Source: Vigna angularis (Eukaryota; Streptophyta; Magnoliopsida; Fabales; Fabaceae). Taken from it: DNA of 64,000 bases. The notes below the pieces were generated by a model. It saw nothing but the letters and a program-made list of their open reading frames with translations, was not told the origin of the DNA and did not search any database. The position numbers were made by a program, and so were the translations under genes. The stretch covers positions 21,812,501-21,876,500 of the forward strand of contig NC_068971.1 in the NCBI RefSeq assembly GCF_016808095.1, written 5' to 3'. Below are positions 1 through 10,919 of this stretch, piece by piece (within the stretch, counting starts at the first letter, position 1; every line of letters begins with the position of its first letter).

Positions 1-631
1 TCTATTGATATTTTAGCAGTTACGTATCTGATTGGTTCGTTTGAATATTTATTTAAAACAAAAAAAAAAAGTTGAGTGAGGACCAAATTGGTGGCAGATT
101 AGATTTTACCTGTTCTTCAATTTCATTTTTTCAAATTCTTTTTCTTTTTCTTTTTCTTTTTCGAAAGCTTTCTCTTTTCTTTCATTACTAGCGAAATCTC
201 TTTTCATTTCTCTACACTATTAGTAGTGTCTTGTTTTAAGGTGCTTTGAACTTTTTATTCGACCACTTTGTGTTTTGTTTTTTTCTTTTGATGGCATTGT
301 GGTGGTTTCGTTCTTTCTTTTGATAGTCTTTTTCGTTTTGTGAGAATTTTTGTGAGTTCTTCCATCATTGTTGACATGCTGGTGATCAAATTTTATGTTT
401 GTTTCGTTCTATTTAATATTTTGTTGTTGGTCTTTAGGCTATTATAAACCTGTTTGGTTTTATTTGGTGTGTCCTCTTTTGTGTGTTGTTTTTGGTGTCT
501 TGTTTTTTTCTTGTGTGTTCTACTTTTGTTGTTTTGGAAAGCTTGTTTCGGAAGTCTTAATTATGTGGCTTTATGTTGGCGTTGGTTGTTAGGTATATGT
601 GTGTTTAATTCTAATTTTTTTTATTGTCTTG
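1..631. other. T-rich non-coding flank of the nested element
   Basis: No convincing coding frame. The sequence is strongly T-rich with many TTTTC and TTGTTTT runs, like a plant intron or a decayed transposon. The same style continues at 28368 after the nested block is removed, so both sides were probably contiguous before the Tat element inserted, possibly inside an intron of the decayed transposon gene at 28543-30445. Confidence 0.5.
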
Positions 632-636
632 TTTCG

Positions 637-2483
637 TGTTACTATAGGGTCAGACTCGCCTGGTAAGACATGACAGCGGGCTGAGTCGAATAGACCGAAC
701 GACCGGGTTACGTAAAATGACTTCATAGTCGTTCGGTTACTGATAACGATTGAATTTACCGTTATCTGTGATTCAATTTTGATACTAAATTAACCTTTTT
801 TGACTTTGAAGCTTGTTTAAACTCTTGTTTTTAGTTTATTTTAGGGAATAAGAGAGCTGAGGTTATACTTGATGATTTTATCACTAATTCCCTCAATTTT
901 TTAGGTTATTGGTATAATTGGAAGAGGAGCAAAAGTATCAAGGAGTTGGAACCCAGGAGGGACAACAAAAGCACCGGGAAAGAAGGCTGAAGAAGGTGCA
1001 GGGCACCTGGTTTCCCTCTTTAGGGGCCCTCAGCGTTGGAACTCTCACAAGGGCGCCTGCTTGCCCCCATTTGGGGCGTTGAGCGCCACTCTTCTCGCAA
1101 AGACGCCTGGGCGCCCCCTCCAGGGGCGCTGAGCGCTAGTCAGCTGCACCGTAGGACGCTTGGTTGACCTTAGTCAGGGTGCTGAGGGCCAATCTCTTCG
1201 CAGTTGCGCCTGCTTGCCCCCACTTAGGGTGCTGAGGGCCAGCGACGTTGGCCCATGATCTAATTTTGATCTATTTAAAGGCTTCTACACATTAGGGTTG
1301 GTATCTTTGGACGGTTGAAGCACAAAAACACACTTTTCGACCCTTGGGAGGCAGATTGGCATGCTGGAGCTTTCCTTCTCACTTTCTAGGGTTTCCATTC
1401 ATTCATTCTTCCATTGTACACCAAGTTTATCCATGAGAATGGAAAACTAAACTCATTTGTTGTTGGGGATGATGTAACCTCTAAACTTTCATGTATTTGA
1501 ACATGTTTTAAATATTTTATGCTTCTTTCATTGAATGTTAGTGATTTTCTCTTATTCTTAATGCTTGTCTTGTTTTGGTCATTCATGATTTGATGTTTGA
1601 TTTGTTTGAGTATTGGGAAATATTTTATGAATCATGATCTGGAAGATTTCACCCAAAGGGAATATTGCCTAGGGATAGGGATACGACGTTTGGTTGTCTT
1701 AAGCTTCTTTTCTTAATGCGGAATTGGTTATTAGGGATTCAAGGGATTGAGGTCTAATAATTAAGACTAGGCTTTTTACGCTGAGGGATCGGGATCTAAG
1801 TAATTTCGTAAGTGACATTAACATTCCAATGAAGAAGATGAGTTCTGATATGCATGAAAGTAAAGTATGTGAAATCTAACCCCAACAACATCATCATCTC
1901 ATATCATCTTAAATCATTCATCTTGTTTTAGCCTCAATTGATCAATTTTACATTCAAGTTTTTATGCTTACTTTTAATGCAATTCAATTTCATTCAATGG
2001 AATCATTCTTTAGTATTAATTAGTTAAGTGATTATACAATTGTTTAGGAACACGAGTCTCTTGGGAAACGATACTTGGTCTTATCATTTTATATTACTTG
2101 ATACGATTTGGTACACTTGCCAATGAGTTAACAGTTACGACAGCAGTTGGACAGAGTTAAAGCGCAATTAATACGGTAACGACTATTGATGATTGGTTTA
2201 GACCGATATTAATTACCATTAAGAGGTAAATTAATTGGTCAGATTCTTGTAAACTCCATAAATAGAGATTTAATTCTGAGGTAATGTTTACACTTTCATA
2301 ATCACATTACTTTAGACCTCTAGAGAAAAATTGTGACTTGAGCGTCAGAGTGTATTTTACAGGTCACCCTCCTCAAATCGATCGGTCACTAGGAGCACGG
2401 AGGAGAGCAGACGTTCGTCCAGGCACGAGAGTTGAGTAGGAGAGTTGAGCAGGAGTCATCCTCGTCCCAAGTCAATAGAAACA
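637..2483 (+). repeat. 5' LTR of the Tat element, split by a solo LTR
   Basis: The LTR begins TGTTACTATAGGG and ends in ACA just before the primer-binding site. Removing the insertion at 741-2133 and one TSD copy leaves about 449 bp, close to the 433 bp of the 3' LTR at 27930-28362. The two copies differ at many positions, so the element is old. A possible TATA-like stretch (CATAAATAG) lies near 2259-2267. Confidence 0.88.
741..2133 (+). mobile_element. Solo LTR (Athila-type family, TGATAACG start)
   Basis: A 1393 bp solo LTR inside the Tat 5' LTR. It starts TGATAACG, ends GAGTTAACA, and is bracketed by the duplication GTTAC (736-740 and 2134-2138). The uninterrupted junction can be read in the 3' LTR near 28027. 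It belongs to the same family as the LTRs at 4898, 8058, 10920, 40789, 45363 and 49650: all share an early inverted GATAACGGT...ACCGTTATC motif, a CCCCAACAACA block and a late GGTCTTACCA block. The strand follows from the family's TG start and CA end. No internal region is present, as expected after LTR-LTR recombination. Confidence 0.9.
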
Positions 2484-2486
2484 TTT

Positions 2487-2502
2487 TGGCACCCACCGTA
2501 GG
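2487..2502 (+). promoter_or_regulatory. Primer-binding site of the Tat element
   Basis: TGGCACCCACCGTAGG follows the 5' LTR end after a 3 bp spacer. It resembles the TGGCGCCCACCGTGGGG site usual in Tat-lineage elements, with transitions. Confidence 0.75.
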
Positions 2503-2541
2503 ACCGAGGATAGTAGAAGAAACCCAATCGAGACCATAAGG

Positions 2542-3975
2542 ATGGTAGGACAACTAGATCCCATGGCTTTAGTACAGGAGATGGCAGATGCAGGTGGAGA
2601 TTGCGACTTTGTGGGCAGAGCGCACGACGGAACAAAGGGGACAGTCGAACCAGTAGTCGGTAGCACGTGCCCCAACTCCTATAGTGGAGCTTGCTCAAAC
2701 GGAGGCCGAGGGAACTGATCAAGAGGAAAGCAGTTCCAGGAGCCTTTCGGTTCGCCCTGCTTATGCCGCTCGGGCCAAGGCACTTCACCCTTTCACGACG
2801 GTTATTATTGAAAAGCAAATGATGGATCGGGGGATCCAAAGGAGCATCTGAGGTCGTTTGCGGATGCTATGGCGATATATTCGCCTAACGAGCTGGTTTG
2901 GTGTAGGACCATAGACAATTTTGGAACGCTGAGAAACTTGTTTAAGCAGTAGTTTGCTTCTAGTAAGGCACAAAATGTTACCTATATACAGCTAACCAAG
3001 ATCAAGCAGAGGAAAGATGAAGGCTTGAGGGATTTCATGGACCGTTATAATCGGACTGCACGGTAGGTGAAGGGAGTGAGCAAGAAGTTCATCATGAACA
3101 CCTTGGTCACGGCTTTGAGGCCTTGTTATTTTGTAGACACCCTATTCGCATGGACACCCTTGACAGTGGGAGAAATGTAGGAGAAGGCTGCTAAATTCAT
3201 TTGGATTTAGGAGATGTGAGCTGTTCAAAAAAGGCAGCATGAGGAAAACACTTCATCCTCAGGTCAAGAGCGGAAAGAAGGCAAGAAGACATTCGTCCCA
3301 GACGAACGGAAAAAGGGAAAAAAGTACAAGGATGGCCTAAAAGGGCCCAGATTTAATCGGTACACCACTTTGAATGCGCCAAGGGCAAGAGTGCTAGAGG
3401 AAGCCTTGAGCGCAAATATGCTTCCCCCATTGAAAAAAAAAACAACGCCTAAGAACTCATATGGTACTAAACACTACCTCTATCATCAGAATATGGGGCA
3501 TACTAGCGAAGAGTGCACAACACTCCTAGACAAAATTGAGGAGTTTTTCAAGGCAGGACACTTAAGGAGGTACGTGAGAAACGAGGGGGCGGAGAGAAGC
3601 CCGCCAAGAAGGGGAAGATCCATATGGTATGATCGTAGAGATGATTGTTGTTCAAACCGCCACAACAGAAGTCGAAGTCAAGATCGACAGTTGCGCGGGC
3701 ACATTAACATCATCTCGAGAGGTTTTGCTGGAGGAGGATTGTCAGCCTCGGCGAGAAAGAGGCATTTGAGAGAACTAAAGAGTGTGCATAGGGTGGATGT
3801 GAAGAAACGCTCAATGCCACCAATCACATTTTCTGATGAGGATTTTCATGCTCCTGACCCCGAGCAAGATGATCCTATGGTGATAACCGTTGTTATCGCT
3901 CGATATAGAGTGGACAAAGTATTGATCGATCAAGGTAGTTCGGTCAACATCCTTTATAGGAAGTATTTCCAGTAA
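2542..3975 (+). pseudogene. Tat element gag (capsid and nucleocapsid)
   Basis: Structural polyprotein of the outer element. A possible start is the ATG at 2542. From about 2840 the frame shows a typical Tat gag: a capsid segment, a charged Lys-rich linker, then a zinc-knuckle-like stretch with the residues YHQNMGHTSEEC (about 3480-3520), an Arg/Ser-rich basic region, and the start of the protease with a VLIDQGSS motif near 3920-3945. Stops occur at about 2953, 3064, 3178 and 3208, mostly TAG where the family has Gln. The open part without stops is 3370-3975 (201 codons). It is decayed and cannot make a full protein. Confidence 0.8.
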
Positions 3976-4897
3976 ATGGATTTATCTGAAGACTTGATCG
4001 TGCCCTATAATGAGCAGATTGTGGGGTTCGCAGGTGGATACAAGAGGATACGTAGATTTGAGAACGTGTCTTGGAACCTAACAGAATGCTAAGGAGCTAA
4101 AGCCCAGGTTTTTGCTAGTGGAGGCAAACACCCCATACAATGTATTTATACGCAAGCCTTGCCTAAATGCTTTTGGGGCAATAGTTTCTACGCCTCATCT
4201 AACCCTTAAGTTTCCTTCGGACAAGGGAACCATCTGCATTGTTCGGGCAGATAAAAAAGTTTCTCGGGAGTGTTATGTTGCAGGTTTGAAGGTTGAACTC
4301 TCAACCTTGCGGTGTAAGGTCAAGCGGCCAGAAGTGGCAATGGAAGATATAGATCCAAGAGCCAACACAGACGATCGAATGGAGCTGCTAAGAGAAACAA
4401 GGTAGTTCGGCCTAGGGCGCAGGGAAGACCAGGTTACTATTATTGGGAATAAACTCATGGAAGAACATGCCAAACTCATTGGTAGAGAGTTGAAGCGCAA
4501 TAGTGATCTATTCGCTTGGACTACAGCTGACATGTCGGGGATACACCCAATGGTCATGTCGCACAAAATGGCACTGTTCAAAGATTTTCGCCCGGTGTCA
4601 TAGAAGAAAATGAGGCTGGGAGAGGAATAGAGATTGGCGGTAGACGCCAAGGTGAAGAAGCTATTGGAGGCAAACTTCATTCATGAAGTCAAGTACACTA
4701 CTTGGCTAGCGAATGTTGTGATGGTGAAGAAATTGAACGTGCAATGGAGGATGTGTACAGACTTCACAGACTTGAACAAGGCTTGCCCTAAAGATTCCTA
4801 CCCTCCTCACAGCATTGACACTTTGGTAGATGCGGCTTCGGGGTTCCAAGTTCTAAGTTTTATGGATGTCTATTCGGGGTATAACCAAATCCCCATG
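3976..4897 (+). pseudogene. Tat element protease end and reverse transcriptase N-terminal part
   Basis: This continues the pol frame after a TAA at 3973-3975. The segment 4112-4405 matches the protease-RT linker of Tat elements, ending in an ARECYVA-like motif (here SRECYVAGLK). From 4634 the RT begins with fingers-domain motifs VVMVKK, MCTDFTDLNKACPKDSYP and a DVYSGYNQIPM motif, at which point it stops abruptly. Premature TAG codons lie near 4402, 4601 and 4628. The break at 4898 is the junction with a truncated LTR, and about 40 bp of RT appear lost there. Confidence 0.82.
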
Positions 4898-5768
4898 TTT
4901 GATCTATTTAAATGCTTTTACACATTAGGGTTCATATCTTTGGACGGCTGAAGCACAGAAAAGTTATTTTTGGACCCTTTGGAGGAAGATTGGGCATGTG
5001 GGAACTTTCCTTTTCTCTTTCTAGGATTCCATCTCATTTACATTCTTCCATTGTAAGCCAAGGTTCTCCATGACAATGGAGAGCTAAACTCATTTGTTGT
5101 TGGGGATGATGTAACCTCTAAAACTTTCATGTATATGAACATGTTTTAAATATTTTATGCTTCTTTCATAGAATGTTAGTGATTTTCTCCTATTCGTAAT
5201 GCTTGTCTTGTTTTGGCCATTCATGACTTGATGTTTGATTTGTTTGAGTATTGGGAAATATCTTATGAATCATGATCTAGAGGATTTCACCCAAAGAGAA
5301 TATTGCCTAGGGATAATGATAGGACGTTTGGTTGTCTTAAGCTTCGTTTCTTAATGTAGAATTGGTTATTAGGGATTGAGGTATAATAATTAAGGCTAGG
5401 CTTTTTACGCCGAGGGATTGGGTTCTGAGTAATTTCGTAAGTGACATTAACATTCCAATGAAGAAGATGAGTTATAATGTGCATGAAAGTGATGTAGGTG
5501 AAATCTAACCCCAACAACATCATCATCTCATGTAATCTCAATACCATTCATTCATTCTTGTTTTAGCTTCAAAAGATCAATTTAACATTCAAGTTATTAT
5601 GTTTACTTTTATTGCATTCAAATTTCATTCAATGGAATCATTCTTTAGTCTTAATTAGTTAAGGTATTATATGATTGTTTGGTGTCACGAGTCTCTTGAG
5701 AAACAATACTTGGTCTTACCATTTTAAATTACTTGATACGATTTGGTACACTTGCCAATGAGTTAACA
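4898..5768 (+). mobile_element. 5'-truncated LTR of the TGATAACG family inside RT
   Basis: 871 bp matching 1265-2133 of the solo LTR at 741, beginning at TTTGATCTATTT and ending GAGTTAACA. The first ~525 bp of the LTR are missing together with a short piece of RT, so there is no left target duplication. The duplication would have been CCGAG, which survives on the right. It is best explained by insertion, collapse to a solo LTR, and a later deletion across its left edge. Confidence 0.85.
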
Positions 5769-6560
5769 CCGAGCGATCTAATTACTGCTATGAGGTAATG
5801 TCGTTCGGCTTGAAGAATGTGGGGGCTACCTATCAGCGACTGATGGACAATAAATGACATGGAGGTCTATGTCGATGACATGGTCGTACGAAGCCGATCA
5901 ATAGAAGATCATGTGAAAGATCATGCTGAGGTGTTCGGCCAGGTGCGTAAGTATGGAATGCACTTAAATTCGGCTAAATGTACCTCCAAGGAACCTACGG
6001 GGAAGTTTATAGGCTTCATGCTGACGGCTAGAGGGATAGAAGCGAACCCGAACAAGTGCAAGGTAGTGCTAGAAATGAGAAGCCCACATAATTTTAAAGA
6101 GGTGAAACGCCTAGTGGGACGACTAAATGTTATCCCGATTTAGCCCAAGACTGGTCGAGCGAATCAAGCCCATTCTTAAGGTGATGAAGAAGAGCGTCGA
6201 GAGTAGTTGGAACGATCTATGTGAAGATCCTTTCAACAAGGTTTAGGGCATTCTTCCAACTTGCCCATAATAGGTCGACCTGATCCAAAGCACAATTTGT
6301 AGTTTTTCATAGCGGTATCGGAGGAGACGATCAGTGCAGCTTTGGTTAAGGAGAACCTAAAGTTCAAACTTGTTTATTTCATCAGCAAAACATTGCATGA
6401 CGCAGAGACAAGGTAGAAGAAAGTGGAGAAGATCGCCTTAGCTCTTGTTATAGTTGCACGACATTTAAGGCCGTATTTTCAGAGTCATCAAGTGGTGGTA
6501 AGAACCGACCATTCCATTGTAAAGATATCGCGCAAGCTAGATAAAGCAGGGTAGATAGTA
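5769..6560 (+). pseudogene. Tat element RT C-terminal part and first RNase H
   Basis: RT resumes with the NYCYEVMSFGLKN motif, followed by the catalytic box read as YVDDMV at about 5862-5880 and the SAKCTS...TGKFIGF segment. A small deletion between the LMD and MEVYVDD motifs removes part of the RT. From about 6300 the first RNase H is visible in a shifted frame: VSEETISAALV, the YFISK motif, a glutamate helix and a final RTDHS motif. Several TAG stops (for example near 6414) and frame shifts show it is inactive. Confidence 0.82.
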
Positions 6561-7200
6561 GATTGGTCGGTGCAACTGTTCGAGTTTGGATTGCGGTTTA
6601 AGTCGCGTGGATCTGTGTGGGGTCAACACTTGGTTGATTTTGCGATTGAGTTGCCTCTACAGGGAGAAGAGCCTTTGTGGCTGTGGAAGCTCTTCGTGGA
6701 TGGATCGGCCAATCGAGCAGGTGGCGGAGCAGAAGTTGTTTTGGAGGGCCTGGATGGGTTACTGGTTGAACAGTTTATTCTCTTTCGATTCAAGATTAGC
6801 AATAATCAAGCTGAGTACGAAGCAATGATTGTTGGTCTTGAGTTAGCCAAAGACTTGGGGGCAACTTCCATTGATTGTCGAACAGATTCACAATTGCTGG
6901 TTGGGTAGCTGGACGAGAGTTTTCAGACGAAAGACGACCAACTGCTTCGTTATTATCACAAGACCAAGGAATTAATTAAACATTCCATACATTTAAGGTT
7001 AAACATGTTCCTAAAGGAGAGAACGCTAGGGTCGATATCTTGTCAAAACTGGCCAGTGGGAAAGAGAAGGGCCAGTTGTCATCGAACATACGACAGGTCA
7101 TGATGAAGCCATCCATTGAGTGTTTGTCAGTCTTTTAAATATCCGATCGTCCTGACTGGAGAAAAGAGATTGGAGAATTGATCCAAAGACAAGAGGAAGG
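6561..7200 (+). pseudogene. Tat element second RNase H (aRH) and linker to integrase
   Basis: Second, archaeal-like RNase H. 6570-6908 is open and shows the family signatures LFVDGSAN, NNQAEYEA and TDSQLLVG, with Asp, Glu and Asp at the expected catalytic places. A TAG at 6906-6908 replaces a Gln codon. The linker continues to 7200, where it is cut by the Athila insertion. Its frame resumes at 23786 once one CTCAT copy is removed, which fixes the insertion point exactly. Confidence 0.85.
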
Positions 7201-7205
7201 CTCAT

Positions 7206-7351
7206 TGATTAAATGGTTTTTGCTATCAATTGAGAATGTACTTTGATTAGTAGTAATAATTTGAACTATAATTAATTGAGAATTTACTTTGCGTAATTAG
7301 CTTTTAATTTGGTTAGGAGGTTCAGGATACATACCTTTTACAGAAGTCAAT
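7206..7351. other. Rearranged 3' end of the Athila element (filler DNA)
   Basis: 7206-7319 is an inverted copy of 5' LTR bases 21826-21939. It is followed (with a 2 bp overlap) by 7318-7351, a 34 bp direct copy of RNase H-linker bases 7471-7504. Beyond it the RNase H/linker region stops short. This replaces the integrase and the 3' LTR. It looks like double-strand-break repair with templated filler; the TGAT shared by the LTR terminus and the filler is a possible microhomology. Confidence 0.75.
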
Positions 7352-8057
7352 AGGAATGGTTCATCCCATACATAGTACTTCGCCTCACTTTTTAGTTTGG
7401 CTTTCTCAGATTTGGAGAAAGATGGAGGGATAACTGAAACAGCCAAATAGTTAACAATGTCAACAAACCAAGGTTCAGGATACATACCTTTTACAGAAGT
7501 CAATGCTAGCAGGACTTCATCAGGAAAGTCATCATGAATAGGAATTTCATCTTCTTCTATTTCAATCCTACTAAGATGGTCTACTACTAGGTTATGGGCG
7601 CCACTTCTATCCCGAATCTCAATGTCAAACTCTTGGAGCAGTAGCATAACTCTGATCAACCTTGGTTTGGAATCTGCTTTCTTTAGAAGGAATTTCAATG
7701 CAACATGATCTGTATAAAAAATTACATTGGATCCAAGTATGTATGTTCTAAATTTATCCAAGGCAAATACAACACCTAGTAATTCCTTGTCAGTTGTGGT
7801 ATAATTTGCCTGTGTAGTGTCCAATGTTCGGGGAGCATAGTATATCACATGTGGTAGCTTCCCATTTCTTGGTGCAAGTACCACTCCCACTGCAAAGTTT
7901 GATGCATCACACATCAACTCGAATGGCAATGTCCAATCAGGTGGTTGTATGATGGGAGTGGTAGTGAGTGCCCTTTTCAAGGAATCAAAACCAGCTTTGC
8001 ACTTCTCTCTAAAGTCAAATGGTACATCCTTCTGAAGTAAGTTGGAGAGAGGATTTG
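7352..8057 (-). pseudogene. Athila RNase H and start of the integrase linker
   Basis: Reading leftwards from 8057, the frame gives the RT connection ([13 protein letters not shown]), then RNase H with [12 protein letters not shown], the TDKELL helix and YTDHVAL, so Asp, Glu and Asp are present. It ends in the DHLSRIE motif and the beginning of the linker to integrase. The zinc finger and DDE domains of integrase are absent, because the element is truncated at 7351. No stop occurs inside the RNase H. Confidence 0.88.
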
Positions 8058-9401
8058 TGATAACGGTTGATTTCACTGTTATTTAAGAGTAAATTTTGAT
8101 ATCAAATGAACCTTTTTTTACTTAGAAACTTTTTGTTCTCTTGATTTTGGTTTATTTTGGGAAATAAGAGAGTTGAGGTTACACTTGAAGATTTTATCAC
8201 TAAATTCCCTTGGTTTTGTAGGAAATTGGGATGAATTAGAAGAGGAGTTAAGTTATCAAGAAGTTGAAACTCAAAGGATAGAAAGAGCACTAAAAGAGAA
8301 GGTTACAAAAGGTCGAACTCACGCTTGGGCGCCCCTTTCATGACCGTTAGCGTTGGAGCTTCGCAGTCACGCCTGGGCGCCCTTTTTGGGGCTCTGAGTG
8401 CCATCTCTTCTGCAACGTTTCACGCCTAAGCGCCTTTCATTGGACTCTGAGTGCCATTCTCTGGCAAACACGCCTGAGCGCATTAAGTAAGGGTACTGAG
8501 CGGTGGCAATGTTGGCCCATGGCCCAATTCAACTCTATTTAAGGATTAGCTCGACCTAGAGAGGGTATCTCTTGACAGAATTGACACAAATTTAGATTTT
8601 CTCCAACTCTTTGAAGGCAAAAGTGGATGCGGAAGCTCTCCTCTTTTGTTTTTAGGGTTTTTCTATCTTTTTCATTCCATTTTTCATCTAGTTTCTCCAT
8701 GACGATGGGGAACTAAACATTCTTTGTTGTTGGGGGATGATGTAACCTTGTGAACTCTCATGTATTTGAATTTATTCTTATTTATTTATGCTTCTTTCAT
8801 TAATTGTTAGAATTATTCTTCTTTACTCAATGCTTGTTATGTTTAACTCAATCATGACATGATTATTAGTTTTCGTGATATGGACACATATAGGGAAACC
8901 TAGATCTGGAGAATTGCTCCCAAAAGCAGCATTGCCTAGACATAGGGATATGAGTTTTGGTTATCTTAAGCTTCTATGCGTATGTAATGTAGAATTAATT
9001 GCTAGGGAGACAAGACATTGTAAACTAGTAGTTAAGGATAGGCTCTCTTCGCCAAGACATCGGGTTTTAAGTAATTTAGAAAGTGATATTAACATTAAAG
9101 AAGAAGATGAATTCATATATGCATGAGAGGAAACTTGGTGAAATCTAAACCCCAACAACATATTCATCTCATATTTTCAACATCATCCATTCACCTTTGT
9201 TTTTCTTTCAATTGGTCAAAATTACATTCATGTTTATTTTTATAGCATTTGCATTCAAAACCACTAAATTGTTCTTCAAAAGTCTCAATTAGTTGGGTAA
9301 TCACAACTATTTAGTGTCGTGACTCCTTTGGAAAATGATACTTGGTCTTACCATTTTATTATTACTTGATACGATTCGGTACACTTGCCGATATCTTAAT
9401 A
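8058..9401 (+). mobile_element. Solo LTR (TGATAACG family) within the Athila pol
   Basis: 1344 bp starting TGATAACGGTT and ending TTAATA (terminal CA changed to TA). The flanks ATTTG (8053-8057) and ATTAG (9402-9406) are a TSD with one change. With the insert and one TSD removed, the Athila RT and RNase H join in frame. It is on the opposite strand to its host element. Confidence 0.87.
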
Positions 9402-10914
9402 ATTAGCTATCTTGCTAAAGTCCTGTATAAACCTCCTGTAAAACCCTACATGACTAAGAAAAGATCGAACCTCTCGTACGGAAGAGGGGTAAGGCAATTG
9501 TGAAATAACATCAATTTTAGTAGGATCTACAAATATAGCATTCCGAGAGACAACACGACCCAAAACTATACCTTGTTCCACCATAAAATGACACTTTTCA
9601 AAATTCAAAACAAGGTTAATTTCCTCACATCTTTGCAAAACTCTTGCAAGAATAGTCAAAAAATTATAAAAAGATGAACCATACACACTGAAATCATCCA
9701 TGAAAACCTCAATACAATGCTCCAATAAGTTTGTAAAAATACTCAACATACATCGCTGAAATGTACCAGAAGCATTGCATAGACCAAATGGCATTTTTCG
9801 ATAAGCATATGTACCAAAAGGACAAGTAAAGGTAGTCTTATGTTGGTCCTCCGGGGCTATACAGATTTTGAAAATACCCAGAGAATCCATCTAGGAAACA
9901 ACAATGTGACTTTCCTGTCAAACGGTCTAGCATCTGATCCATGAATGGCAAAGGAAAATGGTCCTTTCGAGTGACTTGGTTCAATCTCCTATAGTCAATA
10001 CAAACCCTATAGTTATTCTGAATACGAGTAGGAATCAACTCATCCTTCTCATTCTTTACCACTATGGTTCCAGATTTCATGGGAACCACGTGTACAGGGC
10101 TCACCCAAGTGCTGTCAGAAATTCGGTATATAATACCTACTTGTAGCAACTTGGTTACCTCTTTCTTGACAACCTCCATCAGTTGAGGACTCAGTTTTCT
10201 CTGAGGTTGTCTCACAGGTTTAGCATCCTCCTCCAAAAGTGTTTTGTGCATACAAAAAGAAGGGTTAATACTATGAATATCTGCCAAAGTCCAGCCTATT
10301 GCTTTCTTGTGATCTTTGATAACATGTGAAAGTTGTTTTTCCTGCTCATTAGTAAGCAATGCTGATAATAATAGGGAGTTTCCCATCCCTCTCAAAATAA
10401 GCATATTTCAAATGGGATGGTAAAGGTTTCAACTCCAAAACGGGTGGTTGTACCACATATGGCAAGATTTTACTGCCTAAGGTAATTTCAGCCACCTCCA
10501 CATCACACTCGGACGCCACAAAGGTATCTCTATTGACACCGCGTCCTCAATATCACCTATTTTACAATTTTCTTTGTCGTCTAAAATCAGGCACGACATG
10601 TTTGAAAAAGAAAAGTCCAAAGATGGAGAAAAAGTTGAAAAAACGTCCAAGAAATTAACAGAAAAATTATTTACAATTTCACTTAAAAAATCAATACAAA
10701 ACAGATAATGATCTTCAATTGAGTGCTTCGTGGCTTCCAATACGTTAAAATGCACCATCTCATCTCCTATCTTCATGGTCAGTGTTCCTCATGCACATCT
10801 ATCTTGATTTGTGATGTCATCATGGAAGGTCTTCCCAAGATAATAGTTGATGACTTGATTCCTTCTTCATCCTTCATATCCAAGATGTAGAAATCTATAG
10901 GAAAAATTAGCTTG
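9402..10914 (-). pseudogene. Athila protease end and reverse transcriptase
   Basis: From 10914 leftwards: the end of the protease (IFPIDFYILDM and IILGRPS motifs), a PR-RT linker (10776-10477), then RT with WVSPVHVVPMKSG, RVCIDYRRLN, HFPLPFMDQMLDRL, FCTCPFGTYAYRKMPFGL-like palm residues and a catalytic box read as FMDDFSVYG at about 9690-9716. RT ends at the GFYRRFIQDFSKIAN motif just before 9402. One frame change near 9840-9890 separates two open stretches (188 and 164 codons). Length and motif order match Athila pol. Confidence 0.85.
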
Positions 10915-10919
10915 TCTGC

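Noticed and set aside
395..666. Two overlapping + strand frames rich in Phe, Val and Leu
   Set aside because: They arise from T-rich sequence, have no family resemblance, and sit in the flank of an insertion.
2456..2973. Minus-strand frames opposite Tat gag
   Set aside because: Shadows of the gag frame and the leader on the other strand; no recognisable motif.
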